Below, in pieces: positions 56,501-64,000 of a stretch of 64,000 nt of DNA. Under the pieces are notes generated by a model. The model was not told the DNA's origin. It worked only from the letters and a program-made list of their open reading frames with translations, and ran no database searches. Positions within the stretch are counted from its first letter, which is position 1. Each line of letters opens with the position of its first letter. Origin of the DNA: Apostichopus japonicus (taxonomy: Eukaryota > Echinodermata > Holothuroidea > Aspidochirotida > Stichopodidae); the NCBI RefSeq assembly GCF_037975245.1, contig NC_092576.1, positions 40,116,111 through 40,180,110 on the forward strand, given 5' to 3'. The translations under genes and the position numbers were made by a program.

Positions 56501-58363
56501 CATTGTTATAACTTCTCTGAATTTTTCCCGAAGGAGAACATCCATTTCCAGTAGATGAAGATAGAAAACCCGGCCAAGATGTTAAAGCACCGACGTTGAA
56601 TTGGCCTCAAAGATACTTACAGCTGAGGTATAATTTACCCACAAAATTGACTTAATATAATGTCAATCGTTTATCATTTATTCATCAAATTTATTATCAT
56701 GCCTGTGAATTATTGTTATAATTCACATGGAAATACGACAAATCAATGAAGATCATTCTCTTTTTCAGCAAAGTTAGTAGACCAGTATTGTCAATAAAAG
56801 AACCATGCATGATAATGGTACTTTAACAATATGTAATAGTTACAAAACCACTACTACCAGATAAGCAATTTAACCACGAGTTTAATCAATCTGGAGAAAC
56901 TATCACACAGTAAATACGCGCGTACGCGCGTACCATGTATGGAGGGTCATGTGATGTGTTCCAGGGTGGTACTAATATACTACTCTCCCTATTACGCATG
57001 ATGATTTCACCCAACTAGTGCGTAAATGTGTTTGCGTGCTTTGAGCAGCAGACGACACCCGTTACCTAGCAATAACCGTGCCTGTAGCCTAACGTGATAG
57101 CTATATTCCCGTCGAGCAGCATTAGGCTCTGTTCCATGGCGAATTCCGTGGTTGCACTGAACTAAACATTTCCCCACATTTCCCATTTCTACATTCACTT
57201 ATAGCAAGTAGTAATAACGTTAGGCCATATGAGACAAAGCTTGACCCTGGAGCTGTATTAATAAGTAAGATCTATTATGTAGAAGGCCTGCCTTCATTCA
57301 AGAGAATAAGGTTGAACGTTAGCATATTAGCACTATTTCGAAGGCCTGAAGTACCAGTACCTCCTTATGCCGTTAGTTCCCATGTCCGATCCGTCTTGGT
57401 GCAAATCTTTACGAAGTCACTAACACTATTCCCGAACTGCTACAGAGAAATATCAGTTTGGTACCACCCTGGAACACATCACATGACCCTCCATACATGG
57501 TACGCGCGCACCCAATTGACATGAATCCTCCAGATTCATTTACCTCAATGAATTTAACGCAAACAAACAGTAGTGAAACATTATAATTATCATTTGGTTC
57601 AACCAAACGCTTGTCACAGATCTAATGGATGAAATGGCATGTTAATATTTAAGTGAACGGACACTAAATGTATGAATAGGATAACTTAAATATTGTCTTA
57701 CATCTTAATAGCAGAGTGTTAAGATATCAATTAAAATTGATATATGTTTTATTGTTAAACAGTTTGTATGTTTTATTTTAGGATAACCTCTTATACTTTC
57801 GCAAACATTGTTTCTATTCCAAACGTCGATAATCATATCACTGTTGCATAGTAATTGTGTACAGAGTAGGTTTCATTCTACATTTCTTTTGGCAGAAACT
57901 TGGTGTTATTTCATTGTTGGCGTCAAGAATGTTCTCTTAGACCTTCAATTCATCAACTTAAAGAATCATTCAAAGCAGTAAGTGAAATCCCCGACTAAAA
58001 TATATATTTATTTTAAAGGACCAGAAGACACACAACGTAGAGTTGATTTTCTAATGCTTTAAATACAAAACGTTGCAAACTTGCATTTTTTCTACGAAAC
58101 CGTCGGAGCCAATGTACTTTCAAAAAGTTTAAGTTAATATGTAAAGTCTTTTCTCGAACAGAAAACTCGAATTCGAAAATGAAACCTACAACGAGCCAAT
58201 TGATTGTAATTAAGTCAAGAATTTCAGAACTAAGAAACAACTTTTAATATAATCATGTAATTTCTGTTCATGTTCACAGATTTTTGAAACTTTAATAGAA
58301 AACAGTTTCTATGAAATACCACTTTCCGAATCATACATACCAATGGGTGGAACTACTCTTTAA
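44226..58363 (+). CDS. Gene 2: Ig-domain receptor pseudokinase (multi-exon, CDS runs to a stop)
   Basis: I assembled exons 44226-44562, 44924-45253, 49955-50266, 50621-50920, 51674-51703 (optional stalk 51372-51401), 52087-52176, 52448-52472, 52664-52761, 53303-53362, 53619-53786, 54040-54150, 54787-54944, 55378-55497, 55920-56034, 56534-56627, 57896-57977 and 58280-58363. With one stalk exon the total is 2514 nt, 837 residues, in frame throughout. The layout is a signal peptide, four Ig-like units (to about 426), a stalk, a TM segment (about 442-461), a juxtamembrane region with Tyr, a kinase-fold domain (about 545-808) and a short tail. It is a receptor-tyrosine-kinase relative, but HRD is HPG (676-678), the following Asn is Lys, DFG is DFC (696-698) and the beta-3 Lys is missing, so no phosphotransfer is predicted. 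It probably signals as a scaffold. Confidence 0.87.
44924..45253 (+). CDS. Gene 2 exon 2: Ig-like domain
   Basis: A 330-nt phase 1-1 exon. It opens VPPTLSMTVDGR. The first Cys lies in HVSCYATGGRPAVNLSI with the family signature (the Trp is replaced), and the second Cys is in GNISCHSSG. The acceptor is GTCACCATCAG and the donor G|GTAAGA. Confidence 0.85.
46694..47020 (+). repeat. Direct repeat, copy A (pairs with 58665-58990)
   Basis: It shares with the second copy, in the same order, GCTGTGTGCTAG, GGAAATGACTTTCAGAAGAT, CCGATCTCGTGTTATT, CGTTAACGATA, TTCCTTG and a TATGCATGxTGATG end. Copies are clearly related but diverged. Confidence 0.7.
47585..47915 (+). repeat. Local direct repeat, period about 240 bp
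   Basis: TGCAAGTAAATTGGGTTTTC, TTACGTATGTGACA and GTTGACATACTGTTT at about 47599-47685 recur as TGCAAGTAAGTTGGGTTTTT, TTTCGTATGTGATA and GTTGGCATATTGTTT at 47830-47913. A weaker third version lies near 45490-45550. Confidence 0.55.
48370..49640 (-). mobile_element. LINE fragment (non-LTR retrotransposon RT and 3' end), decayed
   Basis: The minus-strand frame 49490-49308 contains LGPLLFLIFINDLP and a mutated active site (FLNTDDDVIM where YADD is expected). The frame 48841-48491 carries the C-terminal HSYRTRSS and SGGRSWNSLPKYLK motifs typical of RTE/CR1/jockey-type LINE ends. The 3' tail reads GGCTCCTCTGGAAAGCAGTG and ACTACCCTCATTAAATA. The parts are in different frames, so it is a pseudogene. 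It lies antisense in a gene 2 intron. Confidence 0.75.
49955..50266 (+). CDS. Gene 2 exon 3: Ig-like domain
   Basis: A 312-nt phase 1-1 exon opening VPPRLSLKINEFP. The Cys/Trp pattern is VITCFAWDAKPKVNLSW, closely resembling exon 3 of gene 1, and the second Cys is in SISCYGSS. The acceptor is TTTAATTTACGCAG and the donor is ATG|GTAAGT. Confidence 0.85.
50621..50920 (+). CDS. Gene 2 exon 4: membrane-proximal Ig-like domain
   Basis: A 300-nt phase 1-1 exon opening VFPQLYITLNGE. It has VICHADGARPTAVLSF and NITCTSTQRR. Two acceptors are possible; the one at ...GATGAAAG (ending 50620) keeps phase 1 and the VFP opening, while the CCACAG ten bases later would break frame. The donor is CTG|GTAAGC. 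Confidence 0.8.
51372..51424 (+). CDS. Gene 2 optional stalk exon a, or secreted-form terminus
   Basis: A strong acceptor (TTTTTTCTTCAG) opens DESTTQPTIPG. By length it parallels the next stalk exon (30 nt), but the expected donor position reads G|GCTATA, without GT. Reading on gives YINDDL and a TAA at 51422-51424. It may be skipped, use a GC donor, or end a secreted ectodomain. If spliced as 51372-51401 it keeps frame. Confidence 0.45.
51674..51703 (+). CDS. Gene 2 stalk exon b
   Basis: A 30-nt phase 1-1 exon (acceptor TTTTCTTTCAG, donor CAG|GTTTTC) encodes DKPTAEPLYA between the last Ig domain and the transmembrane exon. It is Thr/Pro-rich like stalk exon a. Because it is 30 nt and symmetric, it can be included or skipped without changing frame. 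Confidence 0.6.
52087..52176 (+). CDS. Gene 2 transmembrane exon
   Basis: A 90-nt phase 1-1 exon encodes GYLQWIILSIAILLLCFLFV and then CTYKITMKIR. It is a single hydrophobic segment with basic residues on the cytoplasmic side. The acceptor is CTTTCTTTACAG and the donor GAG|GTAAGT. Its phases match the transmembrane exon of gene 1. Confidence 0.88.
52448..52472 (+). CDS. Gene 2 juxtamembrane microexon
   Basis: A 25-nt exon (TATTTTCTGCAG | ... AAC|GTAAGG) encodes ASSSVNLST. It enters in phase 1 and leaves in phase 2, which the next exon requires. Confidence 0.65.
52664..52761 (+). CDS. Gene 2 juxtamembrane exon with Tyr
   Basis: A 98-nt exon enters in phase 2 and leaves in phase 1. It encodes NNNHTYDLFRDADTT and then LHLNTLPADQP. 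The acceptor used is TTTTCCACAG; an earlier TTTTTAG would meet a stop. The Tyr in HTYDLF could be a docking site. Confidence 0.7.
53303..53362 (+). CDS. Gene 2 Ser-rich juxtamembrane exon
   Basis: A 60-nt phase 1-1 exon encodes HLPSIPSDESNSIHSSSESN (last residue shared with the next exon). Two AG acceptors lie five bases apart (53297 and 53302), and the second keeps the frame. Confidence 0.65.
53619..53786 (+). CDS. Gene 2 kinase N-lobe exon (degenerate glycine loop, no beta-3 Lys)
   Basis: A 168-nt exon encodes NYYSVAEERGKMDRIF, then ILLNIKVGTIYNRWMGTIR and NKCAFLTTIA. The glycine loop is degenerate (only VG and MG remain). The VAxK strand reads CAFL, so the ATP-anchoring Lys is absent. The acceptor is TGCTCTACAG and the donor CAG|GTAAGT. 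Confidence 0.8.
54040..54150 (+). CDS. Gene 2 kinase exon: alpha-C region
   Basis: A 111-nt phase 1-1 exon encodes EGVIKKKIINWNAFVKRTLD and then TTDRLTRIEGLAVDK, in the place of the alpha-C helix and the following 'H-x-N-I-V-x-L-x-G' strand of tyrosine kinases. Confidence 0.75.
54787..54944 (+). CDS. Gene 2 kinase exon: hinge and alpha-E
   Basis: A 158-nt exon (phase 1 in, phase 0 out) encodes LYLVTEHNVCETLDSRL and then MKHITAIVEGIECLQSYG. The latter corresponds to the helix that precedes the catalytic loop in receptor tyrosine kinases (A..GM.YL.S). Confidence 0.8.
55378..55497 (+). CDS. Gene 2 kinase exon: degenerate catalytic loop and DFG
   Basis: A 120-nt phase 0-0 exon encodes FLHPGLSTKKVLYT, which occupies the place of the HRDLAARNVL catalytic loop, and then CKLYDFCLAEDAS in place of the DFG segment. 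The catalytic Asp and the metal-binding Asn of the loop are gone. The Asp of DFG remains but Gly is Cys. Confidence 0.88.
55920..56034 (+). CDS. Gene 2 kinase exon: P+1 region and alpha-F
   Basis: Encodes FPPESFFRNEYTPESDVWST and then AVVIWEILSRG. This is the APE-like segment and the SDVWSFG-type helix F, the best conserved receptor-tyrosine-kinase signature in the domain. Phase 0 in, phase 1 out. Confidence 0.9.
56079..56094. repeat. (TA)n microsatellite
   Basis: A short TATATATATATATATA tract in the intron following the SDVWS-type kinase exon. Confidence 0.8.
56534..56627 (+). CDS. Gene 2 kinase exon: C-lobe
   Basis: Encodes GEHPFPVDEDRKPGQD and then PTLNWPQRYLQL, the segment after WEI (compare 'G..PY....' in kinases). 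Phase 1 in, phase 2 out. Confidence 0.8.
56923..57510. mobile_element. 588-bp element with 50-bp terminal inverted repeats, in a gene 2 intron
   Basis: Positions 56923-56972 are the reverse complement of 57461-57510 with one mismatch by eye. Arms include GGAGGGTCATGTGATGTG and CCAGGGTGGTAC. The outer ends are CG-rich alternating (ACGCGCGTACC). The body has no conserved transposase frame. No obvious target duplication. Confidence 0.65.
57896..57977 (+). CDS. Gene 2 kinase exon: CW...RPS motif
   Basis: Encodes NLVLFHCWRQECSLRPSIHQ and then LKESFKA, the CWxxxxxxRPxF-like end of the tyrosine kinase C-lobe. The acceptor is TTTCTTTTGGCAG and the donor GCA|GTAAGT. Phase 2 in, phase 0 out. Confidence 0.88.
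58280..58363 (+). CDS. Gene 2 last exon: tail with YEIP and YIPM
   Basis: The acceptor CATGTTCACAG opens IFETLIENSFYEIPLSESY followed by IPMGGTTL and TAA (58361-58363). Tyr821 lies in YEIP and Tyr829 in YIPM, a YxxM motif of the type bound by the PI3-kinase regulatory subunit when phosphorylated. No AATAAA was found close downstream. Confidence 0.85.
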   Translation: MFETLIENSFYEIPLSESYIPMGGTTL

Positions 58364-58664
58364 AATTAAATTGAGAGAAGAGCAACGAAAATAGATTGAC
58401 TGTTTCATATGATAGTAGAAATGTTTTGTTGTTGTTGTTGCATTGTGCAATTATAATGGAGATATTGCCCAAACCTCCATTGGCAATATAGAGGGTATTA
58501 TTCCAATAAACCGATTACTTGGCATATCACAGTTTTTACTCTCATTAATGCCGGAGGATTCCTGTTTTCATGCTAATTTGTGTTGTGGTAGGCCTAGAGG
58601 TCTAGTTGATATGACAATACAGTAAGTAAACGCAACGATGAAGAAAACGCAGTGGAAATGTAAG

Positions 58665-58990
58665 TCTGGATATTATCATGCGTATATGCTGTGTCCTAGT
58701 TTGATATAGTTATGACTGAACAAGGAAATGACTTTCAGAAGATCTTAATTAGTTTAATATTATGTTTTTCTTCATTATAAGAAAGTTTTGTGAAGTGTAG
58801 TCTGCATATGAATATACTAAACCATTGCTACGACTAATCACCGATCTCGTGTTATTTAGGACTACGTTAACGATATTCCTTGTCTAATATTTCCAACTGT
58901 ATTATCTTACTCGAAGTATTCCTGGAATAATTAGGCTCAACACTGAGTAGTGACAACACCTATATGCATGATGGTGATACTTTCTTTGGC
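58665..58990 (+). repeat. Direct repeat, copy B (pairs with 46694-47020)
   Basis: Located about 300 bp after the gene 2 stop codon. Its anchors are GCTGTGTCCTAG, GGAAATGACTTTCAGAAGAT, CCGATCTCGTGTTATT, CGTTAACGATA and TATGCATGATGGTGATA. It may be a dispersed element or the remains of a duplicated receptor gene. Confidence 0.7.
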
Positions 58991-60180
58991 TTTATTTGGT
59001 TTGCTTTGCGTTTTCACATACAGTATGTATCTCAAATAGATCACGAATGAAATGTTATGCTTACGTACTAGTAACTCGCAGCATAATTGTATAAGCCCTT
59101 AGTGTCATAACTAGCGGATTTCGTGTATACCTTATATAGACAAATATATTTAATATATAAAGGAATACTCAGAAAGTCACATTCGTATCGCCTTACCTAC
59201 TGCAAACTGCAACACACATATGTTTCGTAAAGCCTGAAAGCAATTTCACTTCCCACGATTTTCGAAATGTAAAACGAAACGATTTAACAATTAAAACCAG
59301 GATATGATCCTGTTTACTCCATTTCACCACTTACACTTGTGACTTAGAATAAGGAAGTACATTACTAATTGTGTTCTACCTTTTCTGCATTTTGAAGGGC
59401 GATAGCGAATACGAAGTAAATATTCACTTTCGCTAACTGTTTAAAATTCTCAGAAAAGAAAAATGTAATGCTATTTGAAACCTTTTAATGTATTGTTTTC
59501 CATTAAAACATGGTCATTTAACCCAAACACTGCAATTAAAGCTGAAACATGTAATAACAGATTTCCGTGCCATACTCAGACTTTCCGTTTCGCAATGATA
59601 TAGTTGTATGTTGCCTTAAGGTAAATTGTTCAGCTAACTCGAAGCTAACCTGCTATAAATTGTATTGAATATTTAGTCCAACGCTTTAATAGTAATTCAT
59701 TGAATCCGATATGACATGCACTGTTCGTTGTGAAGCTCTAAAAAGTAAAGCTTCACCAAAGGATTCATTCACAAATGAGCAACAATTAACATGAATAATG
59801 CACTTACCAACAATTAATGAATTTCACTTTATATCTGGTTAATGTATATTTCAAGATTTTACAATAGCTTTTAGCCATGACATTTATAAGGTGGTTATTA
59901 AATCGGTCATTGTGGAATGAGTTCTCATATTTACTAGAAACTCTCTTCATGTCGTTACCGATAACCTGAAGTTATGAGGTTTTATAGTTAGCAAGAAATG
60001 CACCTTTGAAGGACATTTGCACGCTAGGTCAAATAGCTCATCCGAAGACTTCAAGTTGAGGTGAAATTTCCAGACATGACATAAGTTCATCAAACTTGCG
60101 TATGCTTAACGTAGACTATAAATTTGTTCGAAGGCCCTAGCTTTATAATTTAACATGTCATCAATAAAATAATCGATCCG
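58991..60180. other. Intergenic stretch without recognised features
   Basis: AT-rich sequence between the duplicated segment and the LINE. I see no ORF with recognisable motifs and no polyadenylation signal that I would confidently give to gene 2. Confidence 0.4.
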
Positions 60181-62493
60181 AATCAAAAGGGGTTTATGAA
60201 AGGTCGCTTCATAGGAGAAAATATTCGTTGTATTTTAGATGCGATTGATTATACGGATACCATTTCGACTCAAGGGTGCTTAGTGTTTGTTGATTTTGAG
60301 AAAGCGTTTGATAAGTTAGAATTGGAATTTGTGTTTAAAACTCCTAGTTCTTTTCGAGTTCGGGAATGACTTTGCTCACTGGATTCGTACTTTATATCTC
60401 AACGCCACTGCTTGCGTGTGTAACAATGGTTTTTCTTGCCATTCGTTCCCTATTTTCAGGGGAGTTAGACAGGGTTGCCCATTAAGCCCGTACATTTTTA
60501 ATTTATGTGCCTAGGTTTTGGCATTAAAAATTTGGAGTAATCAAGTTATTAAAGGTATTACAATTGACAACAATGAAATTCGTATTCTAGAGTATGCTGA
60601 CGACACGACGCTTTTCCTTGAGGGGAGTGAAGCCTCTTAGGTTGAAATAGTTACAATTTTTAAGCTTCTTGAGAGTACTTCAGGGTTAAGTGTAAACAAT
60701 GACAACACTTTTATTTATCCCTCGGGTCCTTTTATAAGGAGAAAACCAAACTTTTTCGACATGTTATCCTTTAAATGGACAACTGGTCCAATTACTGTGT
60801 CGAGTGTTTCTTTGAAGAGGGGAGATAAAACTCTTTCCCAGCTTAATTTTATTCCCCGACTCTCACGTCTTAAAGGCATTCTTCATATGTGGTCACATCG
60901 CGACCTTACTCCTACCGGTAAGATAACGTTGATCAACTCTTTTGCCCTTTCTCAATAAGTGTTCCTTTTTTTTCAAGTTCTTCCTAACCCCCCTCTTCAT
61001 TTATTAAGAGCCTCAAGTCAATTTTGTTCAATTTATTTGGTCTGGCCAGCCGGATAAGGTTAAGCGTAGTACTCTGATATATCCTATTGCTAAAGGTGGT
61101 TTAAATGTTACTCATATGTCTAGCTTTATCCATAGCTTGAAGTGCACATGGGTAAATTGTTATGTCGTTTTTATGTCATTGGGCTAAGTTGTTTGATTTT
61201 TATCTAAGAAAATATGGTGGGTCCTTCCTTTTTCAATGTAATTTTCATAAAGATGACGTAAAAACCGGCAATGTTTTCATTGACGAAATTTGTCATGCTT
61301 GGGCAAGATGTAATTTCTGCGTCCTAAGTGGTTCTTATAAGAAGCAGATCTTATGCAATAATTATAATATTAAAATAAATAATTCGATTACATTTTATGA
61401 ATCATGGTAAGTATTGTTTGTATAAAAGACCTCTTTAATGATAACAAAGAACTATTGAGTTTTCAGCTTTTTAAGAGTAAGTTTAATTTACGTTGCTCCT
61501 TTTTGTAACATTACAGTTTATTCTTGCCATTCTTGGTGAATGAAAACAAGAAGTAGATAACAATCTTAATGAGAATAGGGAGGGATCATTGTTCGGTAGG
61601 ATTCATGGTTATCCGTCCTTATCACGTTTTATTTACAACATTTTAATTCAAAATGTTGTCTCTCCTCCAAGGGCAGTTTCTATTTTAAATCTTAACGACA
61701 TACTATGGTAAAATATTTTTATTATTCCATTTAAATCTCTTAGAGAAAGTAAGCTTCAATACTTCCAGTTTCGTTTCATTCATAGAATCATTGGCACTAA
61801 TTATCTTTTATATTGAATGGGGAAGGAGGAAAGTCCTACTTTTTGTGGAGAAAAATATGAAAGACTAGAACATATTTTCTGGGAATGTAAAGTTACCTCT
61901 AATTTCATTATTGATGTTGAGCAGGCACTATTTGGTAGGCAGTTTTGTTTTTCAAAAAAGACGGTTTTTTTATTATAAACTTACTCTCAAATATCCCTAC
62001 AACTTTTCAATTTTTCATGCAAAATATTTCATATTTCAACAGAAAACTTTGGGTAGTATTGCCAAGGGTATAGATTTCGTAACTAATTTAAGTTTAACTT
62101 ACAAATTGAATATTATCCATGTAAGAATAAGCCTAACCCTCCGATCTCCCTTCAAGAGTTTAAAACTGCATTTAGTAAGAAGGATTTCATTTGCAAATAG
62201 CGCTCTTTTTATAGGGTCTCTTTGCTTGTTTGGTTTTCTGTTTAGTATTTCTTCTTCGAAATGTTTTGCTTCTCATTGTTATGCGAGTCGCGATTTTTAT
62301 AGTTGAATATATTATTGTACATTTTGTCTCTGCGGCTGCACTGTATGTATTTTTATTGTTATGTACTATTCAAACTAAAGATAAGAAAATATTAAATTGT
62401 TTTGCAATGATTGAGTTGTATTGTAATATTAAAGAACTCACAAAATTATCATGTTTATTTGTATAAATGTCAATAAAAGAGATGGAAAAAAAA
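60181..62493 (+). mobile_element. L1/Tx1-like LINE, 5'-truncated and decayed
   Basis: It begins in the RT domain with NQKGFMKGRFIGENIR, then LVFVDFEKAFDKL, GVRQGCPLSPYIFNLCA and the active-site LEYADDTTLF (YADD at 60593-60604). These are followed by a thumb-like segment (LNFIPRLSRLKGIL and LTPTGKITLINSFAL) and a Cys/His tail (CGEKYERLEHIFWECKVTS). In-frame stops at 60512, near 60638 and at 60956, plus frame changes, disable it. It ends with an AATAAA-like AATAAAAGAGATGG and a short A run at 62486-62493. The clade is inferred from motif style. Confidence 0.75.
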
Positions 62494-64000
62494 CTTGTGT
62501 TATGTAAAGTAAATAAGTGATGGATCATTCCATCAATAAAATGAGTAACCTCTACGCTGAATTATTTCCTTTATGATGTATTGGATGACCTGAAGTGTTA
62601 TATGAATCAAGTTGAAAAACTTCCCAGTACATTTAAAAAGAAAATACATATACTTGCAGGTTAAAACAAACTGTAGGCTAAGATATATATATGTGCTAAT
62701 TGAAATGTAACAAGAAGTAGAAGTTGCAATATATTGATAAAAAAAAACATTATCTCTCACACATAGGCAGCACGGAAAGCTCTGAAAGCATTTTCTAAAC
62801 TCAACAAACTTTCAAAATCCCGAAAACTAAGGTGTAACAATCCAAAAGTAAATATGCCGTACCTGGTGAACACGAATATATAGAGTAGAGGATGAAAAGC
62901 GAGAAATGAAGATGTAGCGAGCCTTGTTTGGTGGAATAGAATGAGGTAATATATACATGTAGGTATGGAAATGAGGTTAGTATATCGGATGATCATGTTG
63001 TCGTTAAAGGCGTTACAATAATGTATAGGAAAGCAAAAACCGGAAGAAATGTACACTGATTACATATAAAGTGAAAAGTTGAAGTTAACTAAAGTTACAA
63101 CGCTTGCAATTTAAATAAGACTGATTTTGCTATTTCTGTGAAATACCTTTATTATGTACTGCATATACCAAACTTTTCAACATCCAGTAAACAGCATCAG
63201 ATCCGTATCACGATCTTATTTTCTCTCACTAATAATCCCTACTGCAATTGCAGCTGAATCCGGTGGACACTATTCGTTGTGTTATAACTTTTTGTAATGG
63301 TAAGAGGCTATTTCTGTGATTCCTTGTTTACTACTTTGAGGATTCTGTTGCATTATAATAGTAAACATTACATACATACAGTATGACTGTTTTACCAATC
63401 GCAGTCTCTAAGAAGTAGTTATATAAGGCCTTGATAGCGACATTCAACACCTCATCAAGATTATCATTCTGTGTGATTACATACCTTCAATAAATAAAAT
63501 GAAACACTCATTTATACATTGAGTTATAAATTGTTTTTGCCAAGGAGCTCATGTGTTATTAATATATAATATTCAGGCGGTCTTAGTCAAAGGTACATGA
63601 CAAAGGTACATGTGTTACAAAAGCGCTGGCTGCTAGAGGTCCATCGCATCTGTAAATGCATTGGGATTATTGAGTTTGAGTTTGACATTATTTCCACAGC
63701 AAACTGGCCCGTGACATGCTACCATTGACAAAATATTTGTCAGCATTTAAAAATCCCTTAATTCAATTGCTTGGTCTTATGAAAATGACGTCTGAGTATA
63801 GTGTGCAGTTTATAGGGACAGTTCCAAAAAAGAAATTATACAAGTTTCTTAAGTCAAAGGGACGTTCTTGAAATTAACAAATAGAAGATGAATCATAATG
63901 AGCATAATGGATGTCGTTGTAACGAAAATGAAGAAAAATATTATTTGCCTGTGTGTTGTATTGTCATGTTATTTCATGATTAATTTTTGGTGGTTACTTA
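62494..64000. other. Terminal stretch without a supported gene
   Basis: Small ORFs on both strands without recognised motifs. One small direct repeat (CAAAGGTACATG) lies at about 63587-63612. Nothing else is supported. Confidence 0.4.

Noticed and set aside
44226-58363. Interpretation of gene 2 as an active receptor tyrosine kinase
   Set aside because: Catalytic Asp and Asn of the loop, DFG Gly and beta-3 Lys are all missing; four independent losses make activity unlikely.

Overview
The window is AT-rich, intron-rich animal DNA with many repeats. Long GT-AG introns, Ig-superfamily exons bounded by phase-1 introns, a BEL/Pao LTR retrotransposon, LINE fragments, MITE-like elements and dispersed 'TTTGACCTCCACC' repeats all fit a marine invertebrate. 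An NLR-type NACHT domain of the GEPGYGKST type beside Ig receptors makes an invertebrate deuterostome, most likely an echinoderm, my best guess. That guess is inference from style, not a match to a known locus.

Two receptor genes dominate, arranged head to head about 32 kb apart. Gene 1 lies on the minus strand from 11779 to beyond base 1. Its exons, which I assembled by splice signals and reading phase, are: a signal peptide (11779-11719), an Ig-like domain (8997-8677), two Ig-like domains in one exon (4248-3595), a further Ig-like domain (2846-2508), a transmembrane exon (2236-2126, with an upstream duplicate at 2410-2319), two short juxtamembrane exons (1518-1469 and 895-868), and a NACHT exon (430 to the window edge) with a clear Walker A. 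Every junction is in phase. The result is a type I membrane protein that carries Ig domains outside and an NLR-type NTPase inside, a combination I do not know as a described family.

Gene 2 lies on the plus strand at 44226-58363 and its assembled CDS runs to a stop codon in phase through every junction. It encodes a signal peptide, four Ig-like units, a short stalk, a transmembrane segment and a receptor-tyrosine-kinase-like domain. The catalytic motifs have decayed (HRD is HPG, DFG is DFC, the beta-3 Lys is absent), so it is a predicted pseudokinase. The C-terminal tail carries YEIP and YIPM motifs. The Ig domains of both genes share an 'RPxVxLxW'-like signature and phase-1 exon borders, so the neighbours look like one ectodomain family joined to two different cytoplasmic modules.

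The 11.8-44 kb interval holds no gene I can name. It contains a solo LTR (22336-22940), several MITE-like or tandem repeats, a few small unassigned ORFs (one with a signal-peptide-like start at 23646), and a 6.4-kb BEL/Pao element (37255-43684). The BEL element has two nearly identical LTRs, several disabling stops, and no integrase catalytic core; its 3' LTR ends 541 bp before the gene 2 start codon. After gene 2 there is a copy of sequence from its own intron (58665-58990), a decayed LINE (60181-62493), and featureless DNA to the end.
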